The notes beneath the pieces were generated by a model, which saw nothing but the letters and a program-made list of their open reading frames with translations, did no database searches and was not told the origin of the DNA. Below are positions 32,221 through 46,945 of a stretch of DNA of 64,000 nucleotides, piece after piece (position 1 is the stretch's first letter; every line of letters starts with the position of its first letter). Made by a program: the position numbers and the translations under genes. The DNA is taken from assembly GCA_947179485.1 (NCBI GenBank), contig OX359245.1, positions 60,623,067-60,687,066 of the forward strand, read 5' to 3'. The stretch comes from Allacma fusca. Taxonomy: Eukaryota; Arthropoda; Collembola; Symphypleona; Sminthuridae.

Positions 32221-35200
32221 TTAGGCACAAAAGAGCTCAAAGTTATTTGGAAAAATTTGTACCAATATTTTGGAGAGAACTGCACAAAAAATTGTTAGGC
32301 ACAAAAGAGCTCAAAGTTATTTGGAAAAATTTGTACCAAAATTTTGGAGAGAACTGCACAAAAAATTGTAAGGCACAAAAGAGCTCAAAGTTATTTGGAA
32401 AAAGTTGTACCAAAATTTTGGAGAGAACTGCACAAAAAATTGTTAGGCACAAAAGAGCTCAAAGTTATTTGGACAAATTTGTACCAATATTTTGGAGAGA
32501 ACTGCACCAAAAATTGTTAGGCACAAAAGAGCTCAAAGTTATTTGGAAAAATTTGTACCAATATTTTGGAGAGAACTGCACAAAAAATTGTTAATCACAA
32601 AAGAGCTCAAAGTTATTTGGAAAAAGTTGTACCAAAATTTTGGAGAGAACTGCACAAAAAATTGTTAGGCACAAAAGAGCTCAAAGTTATTTGGAAAAAG
32701 TTGTACCAAAATTTTGGAGAGAACTGCACAAAAGATTGTTAGGCACAAAAGAGCTCAAAGTTATTTGGAAACATTTGTACCAAAATTTTGGAGAGAACTG
32801 CACAAAAAATTGTTAGGCACAAAAGAGCTCAAAGTTATTTGGAAACATTTGTACCAAAATTTTGGAGAGAACTGCACAAAAAATTGTTAGGCACAAAAGA
32901 GCTTAAAGTTATTTGGAAAAATTTGTACCAAGATTTTGGAGAGAACTGCACAAAAAATTGTTAGGCACAAAAGAGCTCAAAGTTATTTGGAAAAATTTGT
33001 ACCAATATTTTGGAGAGAACTGCACAAAAAATTGTTAGGCACAAAAGAGCTCAAAGTTATTTGGAAAAATTTGTACCAATATTTTGGAGAGAACTGCACA
33101 AAAAATTGTTAGGCACAAAAGAGCTCAAAGATATTTGGAAAAAGTTGTACCAAAATTTTGGAGAGAACTGCACAAAAAATTGTTAGGCACAAAAGAGCTC
33201 AAAGTTATTTGGAAAAATTTGTACCAAAATTTTGGAGAGAACTGCACAAAAAATTGTTAGGCACAAAAGAGCTTAAAGTTATTTGGAAAAATTTGTACCA
33301 ATATTTTGGAGAGAACTGCACAAAAAATTGTTAGGCACAAAAGAGCTCAAAGTTATTTGGAAAAATTTGTACCAAAATTTTGGAGAGAACTGCACAAAAA
33401 ATTGTTAGGCACAAAAGAGCTCAAAGTTATTTGGAAAAATTTGTACCAATATTTTGGAGAGAACTGCACCAAAAATTGTTAGGCACAAAAGAGCTCAAAG
33501 TTTTTTGGAAAAATTTGTACCAATATTTTGGAGAGAACTGCACAAAAAATTGTTAGGCACAAAAGAGCTCAAAGTTATTTGGAAAAAGTTGTACCAAAAT
33601 TTTGGAGAGAACTGCACAAAAAATTGTTAGGCACAAAAGAGCTCAAAGTTATTTGTAAAAAGTTGTACCAAAATTTTGGAGAGAACTGCACAAAAAATTG
33701 TTAGGCACAAAAGAGCTCAAAGTTATTTGGAAAAATTTGTACCAAAATTTTGGAGAGAACTGCACAAAAAATTGTAAGGCACAAAAGAGCTCAAAGTTAT
33801 TTGGAAAAATTTGTACCAAAATTTTGGAGAGAACTGCACAAAAAATTGTTAGGCACAAAAGAGCTCAAAGTTATTTGGAAAAATTTGTACCAAAATTTTG
33901 GAGAGAACTGCACAAAAAATTGTTAGGCACAAAAGAGCTCAAAGTTATTTGGAAAAATTTGTACCAATATTTTGGAGAGAACTGCACAAAAAATTGTTAG
34001 GCACAAAAGAGCTCAAAGTTATTTGGAAAAATTTGTACCAAAATTTTGGAGAGAACTGCACAAAAAATTGTAAGGCACAAAAGAGCTCAAAGTTATTTGG
34101 AAAAAGTTGTACCAAAATTTTGGAGAGAACTGCACAAAAAATTGTTAGGCACAAAAGAGCTCAAAGTTATTTGGAAAAATTTGTACCAATATTTTGGAGA
34201 GAACTGCACCAAAAATTGTTAGGCACAAAAGAGCTCAAAGTTATTTGGAAAAAGTTGTACCAAAATTTTGGAGAGAACTGCACAAAAAATTGTTAGGCAC
34301 AAAAGAGCTCAAAGTTATTTGTAAAAAGTTGTACCAAAATTTTGGAGAGAACTGCACAAAAAATTGTTAGGCACAAAAGAGCTCAAAGTTATTTGGAAAA
34401 ATTTGTACCAAAATTTTGGAGAGAACTGCACAAAAAATTGTTAGGCACAAAAGAGCTCAAAGTTATTTGGAAAAATTTGTACCAAAATTTTGGAGAGAAC
34501 TGCACAAAAAATTGTTAGGCACAAAAGAGCTCAAAGTTATTTGGAAAAATTTGTACCAAAATTTTGGAGAGAACTGCACAAAAAATTGTTAGGCACAAAA
34601 GAGCTCAAAGTTATTTGGAAAAATTTGTACCAATATTTTGGAGAGAACTGCACAAAAAATTGTTAGGCACAAAAGAGCTCAAAGTTATTTGGAAAAATTT
34701 GTACCAAAATTTTGGAGAGAACTGCACAAAAAATTGTAAGGCACAAAAGAGCTCAAAGTTATTTGGAAAAAGTTGTACCAAAATTTTGGAGAGAACTGCA
34801 CAAAAAATTGTTAGGCACAAAAGAGCTCAAAGTTATTTGGAAAAATTTGTACCAATATTTTGGAGAGAACTGCACCAAAAATTGTTAGGCACAAAAGAGC
34901 TCAAAGTTATTTGGAAAAATTTGTACCAATATTTTGGAGAGAACTGCACAAAAAATTGTTAGGCACAAAAGAGCTCAAAGTTATTTGGAAAAATTTGTAC
35001 CAAAATTTTGGAGAGAACTGCACAAAAAATTGTAAGGCACAAAAGAGCTCAAAGTTATTTGGAAAAATTTGTACCAAAATTTTAGAGAGAACTGCACAAA
35101 AAATTGTTAGGCACAAAAGAGCTCAAAGTTATTTGGAAAAATTTGTACCAATATTTTGGAGAGAACTGCACAAAAAATTGTTAGGCACAAAAGAGCTCAA

Positions 35201-36599
35201 AGTTATTTGGAAAAATTTGTACCAATATTTTGGAGAGAACTGCACAAAAAATTGTTAGGCACAAAAGAGCTCAAAGTTATTTGGAAAAAGTTGTACCAAA
35301 ATTTTGGAGAGAACTGCACAAAAAATTGTTAGGCACAAAAGAGCTCAAAGTTATTTGGAAAAAGTTGTACCAAAATTTTGGAGAGAACTGCACAAAAAAT
35401 TGTTAGGCACAAAAGAGCTCAAAGTTATTTGTAAAAAGTTGTACCAAAATTTTGGAGAGAACTGCACAAAAAATTGTTAGGCACAAAAGAGCTCAAAGTT
35501 ATTTGGAAAAATTTGTACCAAAATTTTGGAGAGAACTGCACAAAAAATTGTTAGGCACAAAAGAGCTCAAAGTTATTTGGAAAAATTTGTACCAAAATTT
35601 TGGAGAGAACTGCACAAAAAATTGTTAGGCACAAAAGAGCTCAAAGTTATTTGGAAAAATTTGTACCAAAATTTTGGAGAGAACTGCACAAAAAAATTGT
35701 TAGGCACAAAAGAGCTCAAAGTTATTTGGAAAAATTTGTACCAAAATTTTGGAGAGAACTGCACAAAAAATTGTTAGGCACAAAAGAGCTCAAAGTTATT
35801 TGGAAAAATTTGTACCAATATTTTGGAGAGAACTGCACAAAAAATTGTTAGGCACAAAAGAGCTCAAAGTTATTTGGAAAAAGTTGTACCAAAATTTTGG
35901 AGAGAACTGCACAAAAAATTGTTAGGCACAAAAGAGCTCAAAGTTATTTGGAAAAATTTGTACCAATATTTTGGAGAGAACTGCACAAAACATTGTTAGG
36001 CACAAAAGAGCTCAAAGTTATTTGGAAAAATTTGTACCAATATTTTGGAGAGAACTGCACAAAAAATTGTTAGGCACAAAAGAGCTCAAAGTTATTTGGA
36101 ATAATTTGTAACAAAATTTTGGAGAGAACTGCACAAAAATTGTTAGGCACAAAAGAGCTCAAAGTTATTTGGAAAAATTTGTACCAAAATTTTGGAGAGA
36201 ACTGCACAAAAAATTGTTAGGCACAAAAGAGCTCAAAGTTATTTGGAAAACGTTGTACCAAAATTTTGGAGAGAACTGCACAAAAAATTGTTAGGCACAA
36301 AAGAGCTCAAAGTTATTTGGAAAAATTTGTACCAAAATTTTGGAGAGAACTGCACAAAAAAATTGTTAGGCACAAAAGAGCTCAAAGTTATTTGGAAACA
36401 TTTGTACCAAAATTTTGGAGAGAACTGCACAAAAAATTGTTAGGCACAAAAGAGCTCAAAGTTATTTGGAAAAATTTGTACCAAAATTTTGGAGACAACT
36501 GCACAAAAAATTGTTAGGCACAAAAGAGCTCAAAGATATTTGGAAAAAGTTGTACCAAAATTTTGGAGAGAACTGCACAAAAAATTGTTAGGCACAAAA

Positions 36600-39500
36600 C
36601 AGCTCAAAGTTATTTGGAAAAATTTGTACCAAAATTTTGGAGAGAACTGCACAAAAAATTGTTAGGCACAAAAGAGCTCAAAGTTATTTGGAAAAATTTG
36701 TACCAAAATTTTGGAGAGAACTGCACAAAAAATTGTTAGGCACAAAAGAGCTCAAAGTTATTTGGAAAAATTTGTACCAAAATTTTGGAGAGAACTGCAC
36801 AAAAAATTGTTAGGCACAAAAGAGCTCAAAGTTATTTGGAAACATTTGTACCAAAATTTTGGAGAGAACTGCACAAAAAATTGTTAGGCACAAAAGAGCT
36901 TAAAGTTATTTGGAAAAATTTGTACCAATATTTTGGAGAGAACTGCACAAAAAATTGTTAGGAACAAAAGAGCTCAAAGTTATTTGGAAAAATTTGTACC
37001 AATATTTTGGAGAGAACTGCACAAAAAATTGTTAGGCACAAAAGAGCTCAAAGTTATTTGGAAAAATTTGTACCAAAATTTTGGAGAGAACTGCACAAAA
37101 AATTGTTAGGCACAAAAGAGCTCAAAGTTATTTGGAAAAAGTTGTACTAAAATTTTGGAGAGAACTGCACAAAAAATTGTTAGGCACAAAACAGCTCAAA
37201 GTTATTTGGAAACATTTGTACCAAAATTTTGGAGAGAACTGCACAAAAAATTGTTAGGCACAAAAGAGCTCAAAGTTATTTGGAAAAAATTGTACCAAAA
37301 TTTTGGAGAGAACTGCACAAAAAATTCTTAGGCACAAAAGAGCTCAAAGTTATTTGGAAAAAGTTGTACCAATATTTTGGAGAGAACTGCACAAAAAATT
37401 GTTAGGCACAAAAGAGCTCAAAGTTATTTGGAAAAATTTGTACCAAAATTTTGGAGAGAACTGCACAAAAAATTGTTAGGCACAAAAGAGCTCAAAGTTA
37501 TTTGGAAAAATTTGTACCAATATTTTGGAGAGAACTGCACAAAACATTGTTAGGCACAAAAGAGCTCAAAGTTATTTGGAAAAATTTGTACCAATATTTT
37601 GGAGAGAACTGCACAAAAAATTGTTAGGCACAAAAGAGCTCAAAGTTATTTGGAAAAATTTGTACCAAAATTTTGGAGAGAACTGCACAAAAAATTGTTA
37701 GGCACAAAAGAGCTCAAAGTTATTTGGAAAAAGTTGTACCAAAATTTTGGAGAGAACTGCACAAAAGATTGTTAGGCACAAAAGAGCTCAAAGTTATTTG
37801 GAAAAGTTTGTACCAAATTTTGGAGAGAACTGCACAAAAAATTGTTAGGCACAAAAGAGCTCAAAGTTATTTGGAAAAAGTTGTACCAAAATTTTGGAGA
37901 GAACTGCACAAAAAATTGTTAGGCACAAAAGAGCTCAAAGTTATTTGGAAAAAGTTGTACCAATATTTTGGAGAGAACTGCACAAAAAATTGTTAGGCAC
38001 AAAAGAGCTCAAAGTTATTTGGAAAAATTTGTACCAAAATTTTGGAGAGAACTGCACAAAAAATTGTTAGGCACAAAAGAGCTCAAAGTTATTTGGAAAA
38101 AATTGTACCAATATTTTGGAGAGAACTGCACAAAAAATTGTTAGGCACAAAAGAGCTCAAAGTTATTTGGAAAAAGTTGTACCAAAATTTTGGAGAGAAC
38201 TGCACAAAAAATTGTTAGGCACAAAAGAGCTCAAAGTTATTTGGAAAAATTTGTACCAATATTTTGGAGAGAACTGCACAAAAGATTGTTAGGCACAAAA
38301 GAGCTCAAAGTTATTTGGAAAACGTTGTACCAAAATTTTGGAGAGAACTGCACAAAAAATTGTTAGGCACAAAAGAGCTCAAAGTTATTTGGAAAAAGTT
38401 GTACCAAAATTTTGGAGAGAACTGCACAAAAAATTGTTAGGCACAAAAGAGCTCAAAGTTATTTGGAAACATTTGTACCAAAAATTTGGAGAGAACTGCA
38501 CAAAAAATTGTTAGGCACAAAAGAGCTCAAAGTTATTTGGAAAAATTTGTACCAAAATTTTGGAGAGAACTGCACAAAAAATTGTTAGGCACAAAAGAGC
38601 TCAAAGTTATTTGGAAAACGTTGTACCAAAATTTTGGAGAGAACTGCACAAAAAATTGTTAGGCACAAAAGAGCTCAAAGTTATTTGGAAAAATTTGTAC
38701 CAATATTTTGGAGAGAACTGCACAAAACATTGTTAGGCACAAAAGAGCTCAAAGTTATTTGGAAAAATTTGTACCAATATTTTGGAGAGAACTGCACAAA
38801 AAATTGTTAGGCACAAAAGAGCTCAAAGTTATTTGGAAAAATTTGTACCAAAATTTTGGAGAGAACTGCACAAAAAATTGTTAGGCACAAAAGAGCTCAA
38901 AGTTATTTGGAAAAAGTTGTACCAAAATTTTGGAGAGAACTGCACAAAAGATTGTTAGGCACAAAAGAGCTCAAAGTTATTTGGAAAAGTTTGTACCAAA
39001 TTTTGGAGAGAACTGCACAAAAAATTGTTAGGCACAAAAGAGCTCAAAGTTATTTGGAAAAAGTTGTACCAAAATTTTGGAGAGAACTGCACAAAAAATT
39101 GTTAGGCACAAAAGAGCTCAAAGTTATTTGGAAAAAGTTGTACCAATATTTTGGAGAGAACTGCACAAAAAATTGTTAGGCACAAAAGAGCTCAAAGTTA
39201 TTTGGAAAAATTTGTACCAAAATTTTGGAGAGAACTGCACAAAAAATTGTTAGGCACAAAAGAGCTCAAAGTTATTTGGAAAAAATTGTACCAATATTTT
39301 GGAGAGAACTGCACAAAAAATTGTTAGGCACAAAAGAGCTCAAAGTTATTTGGAAAAAGTTGTACCAAAATTTTGGAGAGAACTGCACAAAAAATTGTTA
39401 GGCACAAAAGAGCTCAAAGTTATTTGGAAAAATTTGTACCAATATTTTGGAGAGAACTGCACAAAAGATTGTTAGGCACAAAAGAGCTCAAAGTTATTTG

Positions 39501-41520
39501 GAAAACGTTGTACCAAAATTTTGGAGAGAACTGCACAAAAAATTGTTAGGCACAAAAGAGCTCAAAGTTATTTGGAAAAAGTTGTACCAAAATTTTGGAG
39601 AGAACTGCACAAAAAATTGTTAGGCACAAAAGAGCTCAAAGTTATTTGGAAACATTTGTACCAAAAATTTGGAGAGAACTGCACAAAAAATTGTTAGGCA
39701 CAAAAGAGCTCAAAGTTATTTGGAAAAATTTGTACCAAAATTTTGGAGAGAACTGCACAAAAAATTGTTAGGCACAAAAGAGCTCAAAGTTATTTGGAAA
39801 ACGTTGTACCAAAATTTTGGAGAGAACTGCACAAAAAATTGTTAGGCACAAAAGAGCTCAAAGTTATTTGGAAAAAGTTGTACCAAAATTTTGGAGAGAA
39901 CTGCACAAAAAATTGTTAGGCACAAAAGAGCTCAAAGTTATTTGGAAACATTTGTACCAAAAATTTGGAGAGAACTGCACAAAAAATTGTTAGGCACAAA
40001 ACAGCTCAAAGTTATTTGGAAAAATTTGTACCAAAATTTTGGAGAGAACTGCACAAAAAATTGTTAGGCACAAAAGAGCTCAAAGTTATTTGGAAAAATT
40101 TGTACCAAAATTTTGGAGAGAACTGCACAAAAAATTGTTAGGCACAAAAGAGCTCAAAGTTATTTGGAAAAATTTGTACCAAAATTTTGGAGAGAACTGC
40201 ACAAAAAATTGTTAGGCACAAAAGAGCTCAAAGTTATTTGGAAACATTTGTACCAAAATTTTGGAGAGAACTGCACAAAAAATTGTTAGGCACAAAAGAG
40301 CTTAAAGTTATTTGGAAAAATTTGTACCAATATTTTGGAGAGAACTGCACAAAAAATTGTTAGGAACAAAAGAGCTCAAAGTTATTTGGAAAAATTTGTA
40401 CCAATATTTTGGAGAGAACTGCACAAAAAATTGTTAGGCACAAAAGAGCTCAAAGTTATTTGGAAAAATTTGTACCAAAATTTTGGAGAGAACTGCACAA
40501 AAAATTGTTAGGCACAAAAGAGCTCAAAGTTATTTGGAAAAAGTTGTACCAAAATTTTGGAGAGAACTGCACAAAAAATTGTTAGGCACAAAACAGCTCA
40601 AAGTTATTTGGAAACATTTGTACCAAAATTTTGGAGAGAACTGCACAAAAAATTGTTAGGCACAAAAGAGCTCAAAGTTATTTGGAAAAAGTTGTACCAA
40701 AATTTTGGAGAGAACTGCACAAAAAATTCTTAGGCACAAAAGAGCTCAAAGTTATTTGGAAAAAGTTGTACCAATATTTTGGAGAGAACTGCACAAAAAA
40801 TTGTTAGGCACAAAAGAGCTCAAAGTTATTTGGAAAAATTTGTACCAAAATTTTGGAGAGAACTGCACAAAAAATTGTTAGGCACAAAAGAGCTCAAAGT
40901 TATTTGGAAAAATTTGTACCAATATTTTGGAGAGAACTGCACAAAACATTGTTAGGCACAAAAGAGCTCAAAGTTATTTGGAAAAATTTGTACCAATATT
41001 TTGGAGAGAACTGCACAAAAAATTGTTAGGCACAAAAGAGCTCAAAGTTATTTGGAAAAATTTGTACCAAAATTTTGGAGAGAACTGCACAAAAAATTGT
41101 TAGGCACAAAAGAGCTCAAAGTTATTTGGAAAAAGTTGTACCAAAATTTTGGAGAGAACTGCACAAAAGATTGTTAGGCACAAAAGAGCTCAAAGTTATT
41201 TGGAAAAGTTTGTACCAAATTTTGGAGAGAACTGCACAAAAAATTGTTAGGCACAAAAGAGCTCAAAGTTATTTGGAAAAAGTTGTACCAAAATTTTGGA
41301 GAGAACTGCACAAAAAATTGTTAGGCACAAAAGAGCTCAAAGTTATTTGGAAAAAGTTGTACCAATATTTTGGAGAGAACTGCACAAAAAATTGTTAGGC
41401 ACAAAAGAGCTCAAAGTTATTTGGAAAAATTTGTACCAAAATTTTGGAGAGAACTGCACAAAAAATTGTTAGGCACAAAAGAGCTCAAAGTTATTTGGAA
41501 AAAATTGTACCAATATTTTG
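36600..41520. repeat. Higher-order duplications inside the satellite, offsets 1,183 and 3,402 bp
   Basis: A 107-codon frame created by a 1-bp deletion in one unit recurs at 37673, 38856 and 41075. The rare variants TTAGGAACAAAAG (36959 and 40361) and AATTCTTAGG (about 37322 and 40724) lie 3,402 bp apart. The offsets are 16 and 46 units less one or two bases, which reflects the shared deletion. Confidence 0.82.
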
Positions 41521-42359
41521 GAGAGAACTGCACAAAACATTGTTAGGCACAAAAGAGCTCAAAGTTATTTGGAAAAAGTTGTACCAAAATTTTGGAGAGA
41601 ACTGCACAAAAAATTGTTAGGCACAAAAGAGCTCAAAGTTATTTGGAAAAATTTGTACCAAAATTTTGGAGAGAACTGCACAAAAAATTGTTAGGCACAA
41701 AAGAGCTCAAAGTTATTTGGAAAAATTTGTACCAATATTTTGGAGAGAACTGCACAAAAAATTGTTAGGCACAAAAGAGCTCAAAGTTATTTGGAAAAAG
41801 TTGTACCAAAATTTTGGAGAGAACTGCACAAAAAATTGTTAGGCACAAAAGAGCTCAAAGATATTTGGAAAAAGTTGTACCAAAATTTTGGAGAGAACTG
41901 CACAAAACATTGTTAGGCACAAAAGAGCTCAAAGTTATTTGGAAAAATTTGTACCAAAATTTTGGAGAGAACTGCACAAAAAATTGTTAGGCACAAAAGA
42001 GCTCAAAGTTATTTGGAAAAATTTGTACCAATATTTTGGAGAGAACTGCACAAAAGATTGTTAGGCACAAAAGAGCTCAAAGTTATTTGGAAACATTTGT
42101 ACCAAAATTTTGGAGAGAACTGCACAAAAAATTGTTAGGCACAAAAGAGCTCAAAGTTATTTGGAAAAAGTTGTACCAAAATTTTGGAGAGAACTGCACA
42201 AAAAATTGTTAGGCACAAAAGAGCTCAAAGTTATTTGGAAAAATTTGTACCAAAATTTTGGAGAGAACTGCACAAAAAATTGTTAGGCACAAAAGAGCTC
42301 AAAGTTATTTGGAAAACGTTGTACCAAAATTTTGGAGAGAACTGCACAAAAAATTGTTA

Positions 42360-45300
42360 GGCACAAAAGATCAAAAGTTATTTGGAAAAAGTTGTACCAA
42401 CATTTTGGAGAGAACTGCACAAAAAATTGTTAGGCCCAAAAGAGCTCAAAGTTATTTGGAAAAAGTTGTACCAAAATTTTGGAGAGAACTGCACAAAAAA
42501 TTGTTAGGCACAAAAGAGCTCAAAGTTATTTGGAAAAATTTGTACCAAAATTTTGGAGAGAACTGCACAAAAAATTGTTAGGCACAAAAGAGCTCAAAGT
42601 TATTTGGAAAAATTTGTACCAATATTTTGGAGAGAACTGCACAAAAAATTGTTAGGCACAAAAGAGCTCAAAGTTATTTGGAAAAAGTTGTACCCAAATT
42701 TTGGAGAGAACTGCACAAAAAATTGTTAGGCACAAAAGAGCTCAAAGTTATTTGGAAAAATTTGTACCAATATTTTGGAGAGAACTGCACAAAAAATTGT
42801 TAGGCACAAAAGAGCTCAAAGGTATTTGGAAAAATTTGTACCAATATTTTGGAGAGAACTGCACAAAAAATTGTTAGGCACAAAAGAGCTCAAAGTTATT
42901 TGGAAAAAGTTGTACCAAAATTTTGGAGAGAACTGCACAAAACATTGTTAGGCACAAAAGAGCTCAAAGTTATTTGGAAAAAGTTGTACCAAAATTTTGG
43001 AGAGAACTGCACAAAAAATTGTTAGGCACAAAAGAGCTTAAAGTTATTTGGAAAAATTTGTACCAATATTTTGGAGAGAACTGCACAAAACATTGTTAGG
43101 CACAAAAGAGCTCAAAGTTATTTGGAAAAATTTGTACCAATATTTTGGAGAGAACTGCACAAAAAATTGTTAGGCACAAAAGAGCTCAAAGTTATTTGGA
43201 AAAATTTGTACCAATATTTTGGAGAGAACTGCACAAAAAATTGTTAGGCACAAAAGAGCTCAAAGTTATTTGGACAAATTTGTACCAAAATTTTGGAGAG
43301 AACTGCACAAAAAATTGTTAGGCACAAAAGAGCTCAAAGTTATTTGGAAAAATTTGTACCAAAATTTTGGAGAGAACTGCACAAAAAATTGTTAGGCACA
43401 AAAGAGCTCAAAGTTATTTGGAAACATTTGTACCAAAATTTTGGAGAGAACTGCACAAAAAATTGTTAGGCACAAAAGAGCTTAAAGTTATTTGGAAAAA
43501 TTTGTACCAAGATTTTGGAGAGAACTGCACAAAAAATTGTTAGGCACAAAAGAGCTCAAAGTTATTTGGAAAAATTTGTACCAATATTTTGGAGAGAACT
43601 GCACAAAAAATTGTTAGGCACAAAAGAGCTCAAAGTTATTTGGAAAAATTTGTACCAAAATTTTGGAGAGAACTGCACAAAAAATTGTTAGGCACAAAAG
43701 AGCTCAAAGTTATTTGGAAAAATTTGTACCAAAATTTTGGAGAGAACTGCACAAAAAATTGTTAGGCACAAAAGAGCTCAAAGATATTTGGAAAAAGTTG
43801 TACCAAAATTTTGGAGAGAACTGCACAAAAAATTGTTAGGCACAAAAGAGCTCAAAGTTATTTGGAAAAATTTGTACCAAAATTTTGGAGAGAACTGCAC
43901 AAAAAATTGTTAGGCACAAAAGAGCTCAAAGTTATTTGGAAAAATTTGTACCAAAATTTTGGAGAGAACTGCACAAAAAATTGTTAGGCACAAAAGATCA
44001 AAAGTTATTTGGAAAAAGTTGTACCAACATTTTGGAGAGAACTGCACAAAAAATTGTTAGGCACAAAAGAGCTCAAAGTTATTTGGAAAAATTTGTACCA
44101 AAATTTTGGAGAGAACTGCACAAAAAATTGTTAGGCACAAAAGAGCTCAAAGATATTTGGAAAAAGTTGTACCAAAATTTTGGAGAGAACTGCACAAAAA
44201 ATTGTTAGGCACAAAAGAGCTCAAAGTTATTTGGAAAAATTTGTACCAAAATTTTGGAGAGAACTGCACAAAAAATTGTTAGGCACAAAAGAGCTCAAAG
44301 TTATTTGGAAAAATTTGTACCAAAATTTTGGAGAGAACTGCACAAAAAATTGTTAGGCACAAAAGAGCTTAAAGTTATTTGGAAACATTTGTACCAAAAT
44401 TTTGGAGAGAACTGCACAAAAAATTGTTAGGCACAAAAGAGCTCAAAGTTATTTGGAAAAATTTGTACCAAAATGTTGGAGAGAACTGCACAAAAAATTG
44501 TTAGGCACAAAAGAGCTCAAAGTTATTTGGAAACATTTGTACCAAAATTTTGGAGAGAACTGCACAAAAAATTGTTAGGCACAAAAGAGCTTAAAGTTAT
44601 TTGGAAAAATTTGTACCAAGATTTTGGAGAGAACTGCACAAAAAATTGTTAGGCACAAAAGAGCTCAAAGTTATTTGGAAAAATTTGTACCAATATTTTG
44701 GAGAGAACTGCACAAAAAATTGTTAGGCACAAAAGAGCTCAAAGTTATTTGGAAACATTTGTACCAAAATTTTGGAGAGAACTGCACAAAAAATTGTTAG
44801 GCACAAAAGAGCTCAAAGTTATTTGGAAAAATTTGTACCAAAATTTTGGAGAGAACTGCACAAAAAATTGTTAGGCACAAAAGAGCTCAAAGATATTTGG
44901 AAAAAGTTGTACCAAAATTTTGGAGAGAACTGCACAAAAAATTGTTAGGCACAAAAGAGCTCAAAGTTATTTGGAAAAATTTGTACCAAAATTTTGGAGA
45001 GAACTGCACAAAAAATTGTTAGGCACAAAAGAGCTCAAAGTTATTTGGAAAAATTTGTACCAAAATTTTGGAGAGAACTGCACAAAAAATTGTTAGGCAC
45101 AAAAGATCAAAAGTTATTTGGAAAAAGTTGTACCAACATTTTGGAGAGAACTGCACAAAAAATTGTTAGGCACAAAAGAGCTCAAAGTTATTTGGAAAAA
45201 TTTGTACCAAAATTTTGGAGAGAACTGCACAAAAAATTGTTAGGCACAAAAGAGCTCAAAGATATTTGGAAAAAGTTGTACCAAAATTTTGGAGAGAACT

Positions 45301-46945
45301 GCACAAAAAATTGTTAGGCACAAAAGAGCTCAAAGTTATTTGGAAAAATTTGTACCAAAATTTTGGAGAGAACTGCACAAAAAATTGTTAGGCACAAAAG
45401 AGCTCAAAGTTATTTGGAAAAATTTGTACCAAAATTTTGGAGAGAACTGCACAAAAAATTGTTAGGCACAAAAGAGCTTAAAGTTATTTGGAAACATTTG
45501 TACCAAAATTTTGGAGAGAACTGCACAAAAAATTGTTAGGCACAAAAGAGCTTAAAGTTATTTGGAAAAATTTGTACCAAGATTTTGGAGAGAACTGCAC
45601 AAAAAATTGTTAGGCACAAAAGAGCTCAAAGTTATTTGGAAAAATTTGTACCAATATTTTGGAGAGAACTGCACAAAAAATTGTTAGGCACAAAAGAGCT
45701 CAAAGTTATTTGGAAAAATTTGTACCAAAATTTTGGAGAGAACTGCACAAAAAATTGTTAGGCACAAAAGAGCTCAAAGTTATTTGGAAAAATTTGTACC
45801 AAAATTTTGGAGAGAACTGCACAAAAAATTGTTAGGCACAAAAGAGCTCAAAGATATTTGGAAAAAGTTGTACCAAAATTTTGGAGAGAACTGCACAAAA
45901 AATTGTTAGGCACAAAAGAGCTCAAAGTTATTTGGAAAAATTTGTACCAAAATTTTGGAGAGAACTGCACAAAAAATTGTTAGGCACAAAAGAGCTCAAA
46001 GTTATTTGGAAAAATTTGTACCAAAATTTTGGAGAGAACTGCACAAAAAATTGTTAGGCACAAAAGATCAAAAGTTATTTGGAAAAAGTTGTACCAACAT
46101 TTTGGAGAGAACTGCACAAAAAATTGTTAGGCACAAAAGAGCTCAAAGTTATTTGGAAAAATTTGTACCAAAATTTTGGAGAGAACTGCACAAAAAATTG
46201 TTAGGCACAAAAGAGCTCAAAGATATTTGGAAAAAGTTGTACCAAAATTTTGGAGAGAACTGCACAAAAAATTGTTAGGCACAAAAGAGCTCAAAGTTAT
46301 TTGGAAAAATTTGTACCAAAATTTTGGAGAGAACTGCACAAAAAATTGTTAGGCACAAAAGAGCTCAAAGTTATTTGGAAAAATTTGTACCAAAATTTTG
46401 GAGAGAACTGCACAAAAAATTGTTAGGCACAAAAGATCAAAAGTTATTTGGAAAAAGTTGTACCAACATTTTGGAGAGAACTGCACAAAAAATTGTTAGG
46501 CACAAAAGAGCTCAAAGTTATTTGGAAAAAGTTGTACCAAAATTTTGGAGAGAACTGCACAAAAAATTGTTAGGCACAAAAGAGCTCAAAGTTATTTGGA
46601 AAAATTTGTACCAATATTTTGGAGAGGACTGCACAAAAAATTGTTAGGCACAAAAGAGCTCAAAGTTATTTGGAAAAATTTGTACCAAAATTTTGGAGAG
46701 AACTGCACAAAAAATTGTTAGGCACAAAAGATCAAAAGTTATTTGGAAAAAGTTGTACCAACATTTTGGAGAGAACTGCACAAAAAATTGTTAGGCACAA
46801 AAGAGCTCAAAGTTATTTGGAAAAAGTTGTACCAAAATTTTGGAGAGAACTGCACAAAAAATTGTTAGGCACAAAAGAGCTCAAAGTTATTTGGAAAAAT
46901 TTGTACCAATATTTTGGAGAGAACTGCACAAAAAATTGTTAGGCA
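42360..46945. repeat. Higher-order repeats marked by the AAAGATCAAAAG variant
   Basis: A unit in which GAGCTCAAAG is replaced by GATCAAAAG (1-bp shorter) first appears near 42370. It recurs with the same neighbours in blocks at 43885, 44994, 45955, 46324 and 46619. Spacings are 1109, 961, 369 and 295 bp, that is 15, 13, 5 and 4 units less one base. Progressively shorter spacing suggests repeated unequal exchange in one hot zone. Confidence 0.82.
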
